Assembly: GCA_039640505.1 (NCBI GenBank)
Contig: CP046865.1
Span: 1,240,001-1,304,000 of the forward strand
Direction of reading: 5' to 3'
Length of the DNA stretch: 64,000 bases
Origin: Rhodobacteraceae bacterium Araon29
Lineage (GTDB): Bacteria > Pseudomonadota > Alphaproteobacteria > Rhodobacterales > Rhodobacteraceae
The notes beneath the pieces are model-generated. The model did not search any database and was not told the origin of the DNA. It saw only the letters and a list, made by a program, of their open reading frames with translations. Position numbers and translations under genes: made by a program. Positions 55,035-64,000 of this stretch are shown piece by piece (the first letter of the stretch is position 1; every line of letters begins with the position of its first letter).

Positions 55035-56477
55035 TCACTCGATCATTGTGAGAAGTTTATTCAACGACTCTTTGGCATCCCCATAGAACATCCGCGTGTT
55101 TTCTTTGAAGAAAAGTGGGTTTTCGATGCCCGAATATCCCGTTCCCTGTCCGCGTTTTGACACAAAAACCTGTTTTGCCTTCCAGCATTCCAGCACCGGC
55201 ATACCTGCGATTGGGCTGTTTGGGTCATCTTGTGCAGCCGGGTTCACAATGTCGTTTGAGCCGATGACAATCGCCACGTCAGTCTTTGGAAAATCATCGT
55301 TTATCTCATCCATTTCGAGCACGATATCATAGGGAACTTTGGCTTCTGCCAAAAGCACATTCATATGGCCGGGCAAACGGCCAGCCACCGGATGGATTGC
55401 AAAGCGGACGGATTTTCCTTTGGCCCGCAGCCGCTTTGTCAGCTCGCTGACTGCCTGCTGCGCTTGCGCCACGGCCATGCCGTAGCCGGGGATGATAATC
55501 ACACTGTCGGCATCATTCAAAGCTGCCGCAACGCCATCAGCTTCAATCGCGACCTGCTCGCCTTCTACGGCCATTTGCGGCCCGGTTGTGCCGCCAAAGC
55601 CGCCAAGGATCACCGACACAAAAGATCGGTTCATCGCTTTGCACATGATGTAGCTTAAGATTGCACCAGATGATCCGACCAAGGCACCAACCACGATTAA
55701 AAGATCGTTGCCAAGCGAAAAGCCAATTGCTGCAGCGGCCCAACCCGAATAGGAATTGAGCATCGAAACAACAACAGGCATATCGGCTCCGCCGATGCCC
55801 ATAATAAGATGCCAGCCGATAAAGAGGGCTGCAATTGTCATAATGACCAGCGGCAAGAAATCACCTGAATTGAAATACCAGATTAATGAGAAGACTGAGA
55901 TAAAAGCGGCCGCAGCGTTCAAAGCATGACCGCCGGGAAGTTTTACTGCTTTTGAGTCTACGCGGCCGGCAAGTTTGCCGTAAGCCACCACAGAACCGGT
56001 GAATGTAATGGCGCCGATAAAGATCCCTAAAAATAGCTCAACCCGAAGAATATTTATCTCAACGGCGGTCTTTTTGGCCACCACAGCTGCAAATCCTGTA
56101 AGAGCTGAAACGCCGTCGCCACCTTCTTCAAGTGCAAAACGGACATTTTCGATTTCAAAGTCTGCATTGAAGCCCACGAAAACTGCCGCAAGGCCAACTA
56201 GTGAGTGCATGGCGGCCACAAGTTCGGGCATTTGCGTCATCTGCACCCGCTGGGCCAATTGCATACCGATATAGCCGCCAATGGCGATTAGGACTATAGA
56301 CAAAGGCCATAGGCCAGAACCCGGGCCGATCAGTGTGGCTGATACGGCAAGGGCCATGCCCACAATGCCGTACCATACTGCACGTTTCGCACTTTCCTGT
56401 CCGGAGAGGCCTCCGAGCGAGAGGATGAAGAGAACAGCTGCAACTACATAAGCTGCTGTTGTAAATCCGATGTCCAT
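55035..56477 (-). CDS. pntB: proton-translocating NAD(P) transhydrogenase subunit beta
   Basis: 480-residue membrane subunit. Nine or so hydrophobic segments (1-270) then the NADP-binding domain III with [37 protein letters not shown] and [25 protein letters not shown]. Works with PntA to make NADPH from NADH using the proton gradient. Fifteen bases downstream of pntA. Confidence 0.95.
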   Translation of the reverse strand: MDIGFTTAAYVVAAVLFILSLGGLSGQESAKRAVWYGIVGMALAVSATLIGPGSGLWPLSIVLIAIGGYIGMQLAQRVQMTQMPELVAAMHSLVGLAAVFVGFNADFEIENVRFALEEGGDGVSALTGFAAVVAKKTAVEINILRVELFLGIFIGAITFTGSVVAYGKLAGRVDSKAVKLPGGHALNAAAAFISVFSLIWYFNSGDFLPLVIMTIAALFIGWHLIMGIGGADMPVVVSMLNSYSGWAAAAIGFSLGNDLLIVVGALVGSSGAILSYIMCKAMNRSFVSVILGGFGGTTGPQMAVEGEQVAIEADGVAAALNDADSVIIIPGYGMAVAQAQQAVSELTKRLRAKGKSVRFAIHPVAGRLPGHMNVLLAEAKVPYDIVLEMDEINDDFPKTDVAIVIGSNDIVNPAAQDDPNSPIAGMPVLECWKAKQVFVSKRGQGTGYSGIENPLFFKENTRMFYGDAKESLNKLLTMIE

Positions 56478-56492
56478 GTTCTTCGTCCTCTC

Positions 56493-58064
56493 TTAAGATT
56501 TCTGGAACATGGCGAGCATTCGCCGTGTCACAAGGAAACCGCCAAAAATGTTTATGCCGGCCATAAAGACCGACAGGGCTGCCAGCAGAAGCACGAGGAA
56601 CGAGCCAGAGCCAATTTGCATCAAAGCACCCAGAATGATGATTGATGATATCGCATTGGTGATCGCCATAAGAGGCGTATGCAGGGAATGGCTAACATTC
56701 CAGATCACTTGGAAGCCAACAAATACTGCCAAAACAAAAACAATAAAGTGCTGCATGAAACTGGCAGGTGCATAGGCTCCGATCACAAGCATTAGAACTG
56801 CCCCTATGGTCAGCATGCCCACTTGCTGTTTCGTAGCCTCTTTAAACGCGGCGGCCTCGGCGGCTTGCTTTTCTTCTGCCGTTGGCTCTTTGACCGGCTC
56901 TTTCTTTTGGGCCGCTATGGCCTGAATTTTTGGCGGGGGCGGTGGGAAGGTAACAGCGCCCGCATGCGTAACGGTGGCCCCGCGGATGACATCATCTTCC
57001 ATGTCATGGACCACCTGTCCGTCTTTTTCAGGCGTTAAATCCGTCATCATATGGCGGATATTTGTTGCATAGAGCGTCGAAGATTGCGCTGCCATGCGGC
57101 TTGGGAAATCTGTGTATCCAATAACGGTCACGCCGTTTTTGCTGACGATCTTTTCGTCAGCAACAGTTAGATCACAATTGCCGCCCCGCTCAGCTGCAAG
57201 GTCAATGACCACAGATCCGGGTTTCATAGCAGCCACCATATCGGCCAGCCACAGCTTGGGCGCATCACGTCCGGGGATCAGCGCGGTGGTAATCACTATA
57301 TCCATTTCCGGGGCCAGTTCGCGGAACTTTTCCAATTGCTTTTCGCGAAACTCAGGGCTGGATGGCGCAGCATAGCCACCTGATTCAGCGCCATCTGCCT
57401 GAGACTCTTCAAAGTCTAGGAAAACAAACTCGGCGCCCATCGATTCAATTTGTTCGGCCACTTCCGGACGCACATCAAAAGCATAGGTGATAGCGCCAAG
57501 CGATGTGGCCGTGCCGATCGCAGCCAAGCCGGCCACGCCAGCCCCGACAATCAACACCTTTGCGGGAGGGACCTTGCCGGCGGCCGTGACCTGACCGGTA
57601 AAGAACCGGCCAAAATTATTTCCAGCCTCAATCACGGCCCGGTAGCCGGCAATATTTGCCATTGAACTCAGCGCGTCCATTTTTTGAGCCCGCGAAATTC
57701 GGGGCACCATATCCATCGCAATCACACTGGCACCTTTTGCCGCAATCTGCGCCATCTGCTCTTCACTTTGTGCTGGGAAAAAGAATGAAATTAGAGTTTT
57801 GCCATCGCTCAACCGCTTTGCCTCAGTATCATTTGGCGGGCGGACTTTTGCAATTGTATCAGCTGCTTTCCAAAGGGCGGCGGCTGTTTTAACAACCTTT
57901 ACACCGGCATCTTTGTAAACATCGTCAGAAAAACCGGCGGCCTGTCCAGCGCCCGTTTCGATCAAGCATTCGTGGCCAAGTTTCTGCAGTTGCAGCGCGC
58001 TTTCTGGGGTCATTGCCACTCGTGCTTCGCCAACAAAAGTTTCTTTGGGGGTTCCGATTTTCAT
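56493..58064 (-). CDS. pntA: NAD(P) transhydrogenase subunit alpha
   Basis: 523-residue subunit in the fused E. coli-type form. NAD-binding domain I (about 1-375): [62 protein letters not shown], and RDAPKLW. A linker of prolines/charges (about 375-415) leads to four membrane segments (about 420-523). Start at 58064 (MKIGTPKE) rather than the upstream MESVP. The fused form contrasts with the split pntAA/pntAB found in some alphaproteobacteria. Confidence 0.95.
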   Translation of the reverse strand: MKIGTPKETFVGEARVAMTPESALQLQKLGHECLIETGAGQAAGFSDDVYKDAGVKVVKTAAALWKAADTIAKVRPPNDTEAKRLSDGKTLISFFFPAQSEEQMAQIAAKGASVIAMDMVPRISRAQKMDALSSMANIAGYRAVIEAGNNFGRFFTGQVTAAGKVPPAKVLIVGAGVAGLAAIGTATSLGAITYAFDVRPEVAEQIESMGAEFVFLDFEESQADGAESGGYAAPSSPEFREKQLEKFRELAPEMDIVITTALIPGRDAPKLWLADMVAAMKPGSVVIDLAAERGGNCDLTVADEKIVSKNGVTVIGYTDFPSRMAAQSSTLYATNIRHMMTDLTPEKDGQVVHDMEDDVIRGATVTHAGAVTFPPPPPKIQAIAAQKKEPVKEPTAEEKQAAEAAAFKEATKQQVGMLTIGAVLMLVIGAYAPASFMQHFIVFVLAVFVGFQVIWNVSHSLHTPLMAITNAISSIIILGALMQIGSGSFLVLLLAALSVFMAGINIFGGFLVTRRMLAMFQKS

Positions 58065-58353
58065 TGGCACGCTCTCCACGAATAATTTTTATCTTTGATC
58101 TTCTGTGCCGTGTTAGTTACAGCCAACACGCGCAAATGTGAATGCCGTAATTGGATATTTACGTGCCGGAATTCTCCATTGGTTTGTTTTTTGATCTTTT
58201 TGTAAGAGTTGTTTTATGTGAAACGGTCTCGCACCTTTGAATGGTCCAAGCCAGAAGAGGCTTGATGGGCACATTATCGGTGCGCAAAGCAGCCTAGATG
58301 CTTGCGCTTTGCTAAAGGATTGATATGAGTTTCGTGATCGGGAGGAATTTGCG
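58065..58353. other. divergent promoter region, pntA / SDR-kynU
   Basis: 289 bases between divergent genes. A weak GTGTT/AACAC inverted repeat occurs near 58112-58131. No tRNA, riboswitch or convincing leader peptide was seen; a 12-codon frame at 58325 is too short to count. Confidence 0.4.
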
Positions 58354-59103
58354 ATGTCATTAAATGGTGCACATGCTTTGGTGACCGGGGGCGGGACTGG
58401 AATAGGGTTGGCAATTGCGCGCGCTTTGGCCTCCGAGGGGGCTCATGTAACCATCACTGGTCGCAGGCTTTCGGTGCTGCAAGAGGTGGGCATTGAGCGG
58501 ATTTATCCACTGGCAATGGATGTCACGGATGAGCAGGCACAGCGCGACACCATTGCAAAGGCAGTGGAAGCGAGAGGGCCCATTCAAATTTGTATTGCCA
58601 ACGCAGGGATTGCGGAAGGTCGGGCGCTGCAAAAAACTGAAATGGATCTTTGGCGCAAAATCATGGCCACCAACCTTGATGGTGCCTTCATCACAATTCG
58701 CGAAGCCATGCGCTCGATGGTGCAGGCGGATTGGGGCAGGGTGATTGGCGTCTCGTCAATCGCAGGGATCAGAGGGCTTAAGGGCGGTGGCGCCTATGCC
58801 GCCAGCAAGCATGGGCTCATCGGTTTGATCCGCTCTTATTCAGAAGAATATCTTGGTGGCCCAATCACTTTTAATGCCCTTTGCCCCGGATATGTTGATA
58901 CACCTATTATAGACGCAAATCTTGATGCCATCCAAAAACGTGGCTTCACTCAGGATCAAGCTATGGAAATGATGGTGGGCTCAAATCTGCATAAAAGATT
59001 AATTGATGCCGATGAGATCGCGCAGGCTGCCCTCTGGCTTTGCGCGCCGGCCGCCGCAAGCGTAAACGGACAAACGATCAATATTGCAGGAGGTCAGGTA
59101 TGA
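58354..59103 (+). CDS. SDR-family NAD(P)-dependent oxidoreductase coupled to kynureninase
   Basis: 249-residue classical SDR. Cofactor motif TGGGTGIG (11-18), NNAG-like IANAG (81-85), catalytic Ser135, Tyr148 and Lys152 (YAASK). Thus intact and probably active. Start ATG 58354 follows GGGAGG. Its stop overlaps the kynU start (ATGA), so it is translated together with kynureninase; a shared pathway in aromatic amino acid or anthranilate-like metabolism is inferred. Sequence resembles 3-hydroxyacyl-CoA dehydrogenase-like SDRs, not an arylformamidase. Confidence 0.88.
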   Translation: MSLNGAHALVTGGGTGIGLAIARALASEGAHVTITGRRLSVLQEVGIERIYPLAMDVTDEQAQRDTIAKAVEARGPIQICIANAGIAEGRALQKTEMDLWRKIMATNLDGAFITIREAMRSMVQADWGRVIGVSSIAGIRGLKGGGAYAASKHGLIGLIRSYSEEYLGGPITFNALCPGYVDTPIIDANLDAIQKRGFTQDQAMEMMVGSNLHKRLIDADEIAQAALWLCAPAAASVNGQTINIAGGQV

Positions 59104-60296
59104 AAACAAATTTTTCTGATACAAAAACACTTTTTAATCTTCCTCATGGAGTGATTTATCTGGACGGCAACTCGCTTGGCCCGTTGCCAAAAGCTGCTGT
59201 CCAAAAGGTTAGCCGGATGATGGAAAGTGAATGGGGCCAGATGTTGATTACCGGTTGGAACAATGCCGGATGGATGCAGCAGCCGGTGTCGGTTGGGGAT
59301 CGGATTGCGCGGTTGATTGGTGCAGAGCGCGGACATGTGGTGGTTGGTGATACCCTATCGATCAAGGTCTACCAAGCGCTTGCCTCGGCGCTTGAGATGC
59401 GTCCTGATCGGCGTATTATTCTTTCTGATAGTGGGAATTTTCCATCAGATCTTTACATGGCTGAAGGTTTGATAAAATCGCTTAATGCTGGCCATGATTT
59501 GCGCGTTGTTGCCCCAGAAGATATTGCCAAGAATATTACTGATGAGGTCGCAGTCACGCTGATCACCGAAGTTGATTACCGCACAGGGCGGCGCCATGAT
59601 ATGCGCGGTCTTACGGCCAAGGCGCATGCGGTCGGGGCGCTTACGGTTTGGGATCTAGCGCATTCCACAGGGGCCTTTGAGGTTGATCTAATGGGGTGCG
59701 GGGCAGATTTTGCTGTTGGCTGCACCTATAAATACCTCAATGGTGGCCCAGGATCACCGGGGTTTATATATGTGGCCCCCCGCCATATAGACCGCGCCCG
59801 TCCGGCCTTGTCTGGATGGTTGGGACATGCAGCCCCGTTTGCGTTTGAGCCAAGCTATGCAGCAGGTGAAGGTATTGAGCGAATGCGTGTGGGCACACCT
59901 TCGGTGATTGCCATGGCAAGCCTTGCGGCAGCACTTGATATTTGGGATCAGGTTGACATGGCTGACCTGCGCGAGCGGTCGATAGAATTAAGCACGCTTT
60001 TTATTGAGACAGTCGAGAAAAACTGCCCAATGCTCACACTGGCCTCACCGCGTGATCCAGCTGCGCGTGGCTCTCAGGTCTCATTTCATTTTGGCCATGG
60101 CTATGCGGTTATGCAGGCGCTTATTGAGCGCAGCGTCATTGGTGATTTTCGAGCGCCGGATATTATGCGGTTTGGGTTTACACCGCTATATTTAGATCGG
60201 GATGATGTTTTGGCGGGGTGTGAAATTTTAACCGAAATCATGCAGGACAACTTGTGGGATAAATCAGAATTTAAGATAAAGGCGCGCGTCACTTAG
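59100..60296 (+). CDS. kynU: kynureninase
   Basis: 398-residue PLP enzyme splitting kynurenine to anthranilate and alanine. Start at 59100 (MKTNFSDTKTLFNLPHGVIYLDGNSLGPLP) follows GCAGGAGG. PLP-binding Lys211 in GCTYKYLNGGPGSPGF; the phosphate-binding and active-site parts include LSDSGNFPSDLYMAEG, VWDLAHSTGAFEVDL and HFGHGYAV. No kynA/kynB is visible, so the kynurenine source is elsewhere or imported. Confidence 0.92.
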   Translation: MKTNFSDTKTLFNLPHGVIYLDGNSLGPLPKAAVQKVSRMMESEWGQMLITGWNNAGWMQQPVSVGDRIARLIGAERGHVVVGDTLSIKVYQALASALEMRPDRRIILSDSGNFPSDLYMAEGLIKSLNAGHDLRVVAPEDIAKNITDEVAVTLITEVDYRTGRRHDMRGLTAKAHAVGALTVWDLAHSTGAFEVDLMGCGADFAVGCTYKYLNGGPGSPGFIYVAPRHIDRARPALSGWLGHAAPFAFEPSYAAGEGIERMRVGTPSVIAMASLAAALDIWDQVDMADLRERSIELSTLFIETVEKNCPMLTLASPRDPAARGSQVSFHFGHGYAVMQALIERSVIGDFRAPDIMRFGFTPLYLDRDDVLAGCEILTEIMQDNLWDKSEFKIKARVT

Positions 60297-60378
60297 GGTG
60301 CATAGGTTTGCGATCTTTCTCTGCTGCATTGGGCGATTTTAATTGCGGTGGGGTCGGGATTTGTGAATAAAATCAATT

Positions 60379-60993
60379 ATGTTGACGCTTGACCATATCG
60401 TCATAGCTGCGGAAACCCTTGAACAAGGCGTGGACTATGTTGAAACGGCGCTTAGCGTTCCCATGGCAGGGGGCGGCAAGCATCGGCTTTTTGGAACCCA
60501 CAATAGATTACTTGGTTTGGGTGATATTTATCTTGAAGTGATTGCTGTTGACCCTTTGGCCAGTGCAGTGCCCCATTGCAGGTGGTTCGATCTTGATCGG
60601 TTTTGCGGCCCGCCCCGCCTGACAAATTGGATTTGCAAAACCAACGAGGTAGCCACTGATTTACCATGCGCCTTGGCCGGAACAGGGCCGATGGTTGAGG
60701 TGAGCCGAGGCGATCTTAAATGGCATATAACGGTTCCGGAAAATGGTTGCTTGCCGCTTGATGGCTGTGCTCCGGCACTCATAGACTGGGGGGATGTGCC
60801 CTCTCCTGCAAACAGCTTGCCCAACCAAGGTTGCCGGCTGCGAAAATTAAAAATCACCCATCCCAACCCTTACGAGCTCACGCAATTTCTAATGGTTTCT
60901 CTAAAAGATACCCGCGTGATTGTGGAACATTCAGAGCAGCCATCTTTTGAAGTTGAAATTGATACCCCTTGGGGCTTGAAATGTCTGCGATAA
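60379..60993 (+). CDS. VOC-superfamily glyoxalase-like protein
   Basis: 204-residue protein of the Glyoxalase_3 group (PF13468-like). N-terminal MLTLDHIVIAAETLEQGVDYVETAL carries a metal-ligand His-like LDHIVIA; FGTHNRLLGLGDIYLEVIAVDP carries the second. Substrate unknown. It overlaps the GNAT gene by 13 bases, suggesting co-translation. Confidence 0.83.
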   Translation: MLTLDHIVIAAETLEQGVDYVETALSVPMAGGGKHRLFGTHNRLLGLGDIYLEVIAVDPLASAVPHCRWFDLDRFCGPPRLTNWICKTNEVATDLPCALAGTGPMVEVSRGDLKWHITVPENGCLPLDGCAPALIDWGDVPSPANSLPNQGCRLRKLKITHPNPYELTQFLMVSLKDTRVIVEHSEQPSFEVEIDTPWGLKCLR

Positions 60994-61478
60994 CCATACG
61001 CTCGGTCATACCCGAGGATGCCAAGGCAATTGCCGCACTGTGGAACCCGATGATCCGCGATAGCGCTGTCACCTTTACCTCTAGGCAAAAAACAATATCC
61101 GGGCTCGCGCAGCAGATCAAGGATTGCAACCGCGAAGGGAAAGGATTTTTTTTGGCCGAGGACAGTCAAGGCGTAATGGGGTTCTGCACCTATTTTCAAT
61201 TTCGCGGTGGCCCAGGATATTTGCGCACCATGGAGCATTCGATTATTTTGGGTGAGCGGGCGCGGGGCCGCGGTCTTGGGCGGCAACTGATGCAAACTCT
61301 TATGAGTCATGCCCGCGCAGCCGGGGTGCACACGCTTTGGGCCGGGGTGAGTGGGGAAAATCCCTCGGGTATCGCATTCCATAAATCGCTTGGCTTTTCA
61401 CAGGTGGCGGTTCTGCCTCAGGTGGGATATAAATTTGATCGCTGGATGGATTTAGTTCTTTTGCAGAAATTTCTCTGA
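60981..61478 (+). CDS. GNAT-family N-acetyltransferase (phosphinothricin-acetyltransferase-like)
   Basis: 165-residue acetyltransferase. Acetyl-CoA loop RGRGLGRQLMQTLM, with MEHSIILGERARGRGLGRQ before it; VSGENPSGIAFHKSLGF is the C-terminal GNAT element. Resembles the phosphinothricin/methionine-sulfone acetyltransferase group, acceptor unknown. ATG 60981 lies inside the VOC gene end; an upstream TTG start is less likely. Confidence 0.86.
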   Translation: MSAITIRSVIPEDAKAIAALWNPMIRDSAVTFTSRQKTISGLAQQIKDCNREGKGFFLAEDSQGVMGFCTYFQFRGGPGYLRTMEHSIILGERARGRGLGRQLMQTLMSHARAAGVHTLWAGVSGENPSGIAFHKSLGFSQVAVLPQVGYKFDRWMDLVLLQKFL

Positions 61479-61520
61479 TTGCACGCTGACAATCGCATGA
61501 GATCAGTTTAAACTCATCAA

Positions 61521-62201
61521 ATGTCAATTTGGACACGCATATCACAAGCCATTGAAGCACTTACAAAAGGCGAAGCTCTTTCAGCAGTGTTTGACCGCTT
61601 GCGCACCCCGCCCGAACATTCTGTTGGTTTCACTATTGCGGTCATTGCCTTAGGCGCAAAAATGGCCAAAGCCGATGGGTTGGTGACCAGAGATGAAGTC
61701 ACGGCATTTCGACAGGTTTTTTACATTCCAAAGTCACAAATGACCCAAGCTGCCCGAGTGTTTGATTTAGCGCGTCAGGATGTTTCTGGCTATGAATTTT
61801 ACGCTCGAAGGATCAGTGTAATGTTTGGCCGTGGTAATCAGATCTTGAAAGATTTGCTGGATGGACTTTTCCATATTGCAACCGTTGACGGGCATTATCA
61901 TCCCAGTGAAAATGCATTTTTGGAAACTGTTGCGGAAATATTTGGCCTTACCAACCGCGAATTTCGAATGCTGCGTGCACGGTATGTGACGGATGAAGTT
62001 CCCGATCCATATATAGTTTTAGGGGTCAGCCCGGACGATAGTTTTGAAACAATTAAATCGGTTTGGCGGAACTTGGCGCGCGAAAGCCATCCAGATCAAA
62101 TGATTGCCCGCGGCGTCCCGGAAGAGGCGGTGAAACTTGCTGAGCGACGTATGAGCCAGATCAATCACGCCTTTGATGAAATTGTTGCGGAGCGGGGTTA
62201 A
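61521..62201 (+). CDS. TerB-DnaJ domain protein (DjlA-like co-chaperone)
   Basis: 226 residues. TerB-like helical domain about 30-150 (VGFTIAVIALGAKMAKADGLVTRDEVTAFRQVF, DGHYHPSENAFLETVAEIFGL with DG metal-like motifs); J domain about 155-226 with the HPD motif in ARESHPDQMI. This is the DjlA domain order, but no membrane anchor is seen at the N-terminus, so it is probably soluble. J domains recruit DnaK. Confidence 0.9.
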   Translation: MSIWTRISQAIEALTKGEALSAVFDRLRTPPEHSVGFTIAVIALGAKMAKADGLVTRDEVTAFRQVFYIPKSQMTQAARVFDLARQDVSGYEFYARRISVMFGRGNQILKDLLDGLFHIATVDGHYHPSENAFLETVAEIFGLTNREFRMLRARYVTDEVPDPYIVLGVSPDDSFETIKSVWRNLARESHPDQMIARGVPEEAVKLAERRMSQINHAFDEIVAERG

Positions 62202-62411
62202 CTCGACTGATGATTTTATAAGACCGTCACATAGTGGGTGCGATTCGCCCCTTCATTCGCTCAAGACACTTTTAAATTGATTGCTCTAATCGCGCGACAG
62301 GGAAGGGTTGATGTAATTTAATCACAGAAACAGCAAGATAGTGGATCAATAGCCGAATTTGAAATGGATTGTTTCGCTACTGTTATGGGTCAACGCCATC
62401 CACTTGATTTG

Positions 62412-62431
62412 ATATACCTATAAGGGTATAT
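62412..62431. promoter_or_regulatory. ATATACC/GGTATAT inverted repeat upstream of RTX gene
   Basis: Seven-base arms 62412-62418 and 62425-62431, six-base loop, followed by TTTAG. It lies 44 bases before the RTX gene start in a stretch richer in A+T than its surroundings. Could be a weak terminator of the DnaJ gene or an operator; not decidable. Confidence 0.35.
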
Positions 62432-62474
62432 TTTAGTCCTTAAGTATATTTTATTTATAGTATTGAGAGAAATC

Positions 62475-63896
62475 ATGCTTGGCTTACTGATGTTTCTTCC
62501 CATCGCCATTGGCTGGGCCGTGGTCGAAAATTCTGGTCTTTTTGAGGCAGGCGAAGAAGAATCTGCAAGCGAAACGGGCGATACAGCGGAACCAGGAACC
62601 AATGGCGATGACAGTATCACCGGTTTTGAAGGTCGGGATATCATCACTGGTTTAGAGGGTAATGATACCATTAATGCGAATGCTGGAAACGATCAAATTG
62701 ATGGCGGCAGTGGCAACGACTTGATTGATGGTGGAGATGGGAATGATGGGATCATTGGTGCAGATGGCAGCGACACACTGCGGGGTGGAAGTTTAAACGA
62801 TACCATCAGTGGTGGGTTGGATGATGACCAGATTTGGGGCGATGATGGAGAGGATATTCTAAACGGAAATGAAGGAGCCGATAAAATTTTCGGCGGTGCA
62901 GGGCACGACAGTATCACCGGAGGCGGTGATGATGATATCATCGAAGGTGGGATAGGGCAGGACACGATTAACGGAGATCATGGTGAAGACGTACTCCGCG
63001 GCGGCCTGTCGAATGATGTTATATCAGGTGGCTTGGATAATGATACGCTCTGGGGCGACGATGGCAGTGACAAATTATTCGGAGGTGATGGCAATGACAG
63101 CCTCTCAGGTGGTTTGAAACATGATAACCTGTTTGGTGGCGATGGAAATGACACTCTAAAAGGCGGCACCGAAGGTGACTATCTTTCGGGTGGAAAAGGC
63201 ATTGATATTTTGTCTGGCGACGAGGGCAATGACAAATTATACGGCGACGAAGGTGCGGACACGATTGAGGGCGGTGATGGCAATGATGACATTTACGGCG
63301 GCGCAGACAATGATAGTATTACGGGTGGCAAAGGCAGCGATATGATCAAAGGTGGATCTGGCGCGGATACCATCAACGGCGGGACTTTAGAGGATAATAT
63401 TTTTGGAGATGACGGAGACGACATTCTGCAAGGCGATGGCGGCAATGATAAGCTGACTGGCGGGGCAGGGGTAGACCAACTTTTCGGCGGCGCGGGGTCA
63501 GACAACCTTGTGGTTGATAGCGAAGATACAGCGACGGGTGGAAAAGGAAATGATGTGTTTGAGGTGATCTTGGATAAATCCGACGGTGAGGATGAAGCCG
63601 ACGGTGAGGATAAAGCCGATCCTGTGGCGCAAATCCTCGATTTTACCAAAGGCGAAGACCAGATTGAAATTCAATACCCTCAAAGCGGTTTGGCTTCTGT
63701 CCCAACTTTGGAAGTGGCCCCAAAAGACGGAGCGCCATCCGATCTTTCAATCAAGCTTACAATCACGTTTGAAGCAAGCGAGGCCAATGGGAACGCGGTC
63801 ACAGTCATTACAAAAGAGGTCGCTGTCATCAAAGACGGTGTTAAAGACGGTGTTGAGCAAATTGCGGCCGAAGACGTATTTTTGCGTGCAGTCTAA
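62475..63896 (+). CDS. RTX-type calcium-binding repeat protein with N-terminal membrane anchor
   Basis: 473 residues from ATG 62475. Residues about 1-19 (MLGLLMFLPIAIGWAVVEN) form one hydrophobic helix without a typical cleavage site; an acidic linker (GEEESASETGDTAEPGTNGDD) leads to about 30 nonapeptide RTX units of GGxGxDxhx form (about 45-345), predicted to fold as a calcium-bound beta-roll. The C-terminal part has two short in-frame duplications (DGEDEADGEDKAD and KDGVKDGVEQ). Most RTX proteins are secreted by type I systems with a C-terminal signal; an N-terminal anchor is unusual and suggests a membrane-tethered protein. No enzyme domain seen. Confidence 0.87.
   Translation: MLGLLMFLPIAIGWAVVENSGLFEAGEEESASETGDTAEPGTNGDDSITGFEGRDIITGLEGNDTINANAGNDQIDGGSGNDLIDGGDGNDGIIGADGSDTLRGGSLNDTISGGLDDDQIWGDDGEDILNGNEGADKIFGGAGHDSITGGGDDDIIEGGIGQDTINGDHGEDVLRGGLSNDVISGGLDNDTLWGDDGSDKLFGGDGNDSLSGGLKHDNLFGGDGNDTLKGGTEGDYLSGGKGIDILSGDEGNDKLYGDEGADTIEGGDGNDDIYGGADNDSITGGKGSDMIKGGSGADTINGGTLEDNIFGDDGDDILQGDGGNDKLTGGAGVDQLFGGAGSDNLVVDSEDTATGGKGNDVFEVILDKSDGEDEADGEDKADPVAQILDFTKGEDQIEIQYPQSGLASVPTLEVAPKDGAPSDLSIKLTITFEASEANGNAVTVITKEVAVIKDGVKDGVEQIAAEDVFLRAV
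63582..63617 (+). repeat. 18-base tandem duplication inside RTX gene
   Basis: GACGGTGAGGATGAAGCC (63582-63599) is followed directly by GACGGTGAGGATAAAGCC (63600-63617), one base different. It adds the repeat DGEDEA/DGEDKA to the protein without a frame change. Confidence 0.9.
63831..63854 (+). repeat. 12-base perfect tandem duplication inside RTX gene
   Basis: AAAGACGGTGTT occurs twice in a row, 63831-63842 and 63843-63854, giving KDGVKDGV near the C-terminus. Confidence 0.92.
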
Positions 63897-64000
63897 TATC
63901 CTTGTTTTACTTGGGATATAGAAAGCATTAAGCGCTTGTTTTAATCAATTTGACTTAAAGTGGATCACTGGTGAAAAATACGAATTAAGCCATTAGTGAT
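63897..64000. other. A+T-rich tail at window end
   Basis: Non-coding bases after the RTX gene, with no terminator-like hairpin recognised. The next gene lies outside the window. Confidence 0.4.

Noticed and set aside
62580-63500. Regularly spaced repeat resembling a CRISPR array
   Set aside because: The periodicity is 27 bases (nine codons) in one open frame, with no unique spacers; it encodes RTX units.
62693-63649. Long reverse-strand frames rich in Pro and Ser opposite the RTX repeats
   Set aside because: They are the mirror image of the GGxGxD repeat DNA; composition is a by-product of the repeat, and no ribosome site is seen.
1-64000. tRNA, rRNA, IS element or prophage
   Set aside because: No clover-leaf, rRNA conserved core, transposase motif or phage gene was found by reading; a tRNAscan-type search would settle the tRNA point.

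Overview
The window looks like chromosomal DNA of a marine alphaproteobacterium of the Rhodobacteraceae (Roseobacter group). The evidence is gene content and family resemblance: a DddQ-type DMSP lyase, a PccR-type short-chain acyl regulator beside propionyl-CoA carboxylase genes, methylmalonyl-CoA mutase, choline sulfatase and choline dehydrogenase with BetI, a PraR-like regulator, long-form TRAP transporter subunits, and an Excalibur lipoprotein. Base composition looks moderate (roughly mid-50s % G+C by eye, not computed). The genus cannot be fixed from sequence alone; a streamlined coastal lineage would fit. No phage, IS element, CRISPR array, tRNA or rRNA is visible. One RNA gene, rnpB, is clear.

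Layout. 1-2.2 kb: 5' part of ileS, then a compact nitrosative-stress locus of nsrR divergent from a 50-residue membrane protein and a group III truncated haemoglobin, with two near-identical palindromic operators between them. 2.3-6.9 kb: acyltransferase, ptsP (EI-Ntr) and lysC. 7.0-10.4 kb: decayed SDR gene, DUF1178 gene, a phyH-dddQ pair and a carboxymuconolactone decarboxylase-like gene. 10.4-17.2 kb: Cache-domain histidine kinase and LuxR-type regulator divergent from a 2-oxoacid-type TRAP transporter. 17.4-20.3 kb: AMACR-like CoA transferase/racemase, nitroreductase, RidA, UPF0173 hydrolase. 20.4-28.3 kb: nonsense-mutated membrane gene, gatC-gatA, lipoprotein, rnpB, rpmG, HIT, BI-1 protein, quinone reductase-like MDR, praR-like, hisN. 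28.3-31.9 kb: 8-oxoguanine deaminase and guanine deaminase flanking a frameshifted methyltransferase gene. 32.0-38.9 kb: tightly packed forward run mgtE-fthC-osmC-ymdB-DMT-SLC13-yebC. 39.0-44.9 kb: small HTH gene, LysE exporter, DMT permease coupled to betC, betI and betA. 45.1-55.0 kb: propionate module (pccR, MFS transporter, pccB, small gene, pccA, DUF4174 gene, mcm). 55.0-58.1 kb: pntA-pntB. 58.3-62.2 kb: SDR-kynU, VOC, GNAT, TerB-DnaJ protein. 62.5-63.9 kb: membrane-anchored RTX repeat protein.

How the genes work together. DMSP cleavage would yield acrylate, and catabolism of amino acids and fatty acids yields propionyl-CoA; the pcc-mcm module converts propionyl-CoA to succinyl-CoA under PccR, whose TTTGCAAA-type octamers lie upstream of both pccR and pccB. 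The bet genes turn choline sulfate or choline into glycine betaine precursors. PntAB supplies NADPH. The two-component system beside the TRAP operon probably senses the transported acid.

The strongest less-described items are the NsrR-controlled small membrane protein overlapping the truncated haemoglobin, the phyH-dddQ pair, the DMT permease overlapping choline sulfatase, the octamer array at pccB, and three genes caught at different stages of decay. No wholly unknown multi-gene system could be demonstrated.
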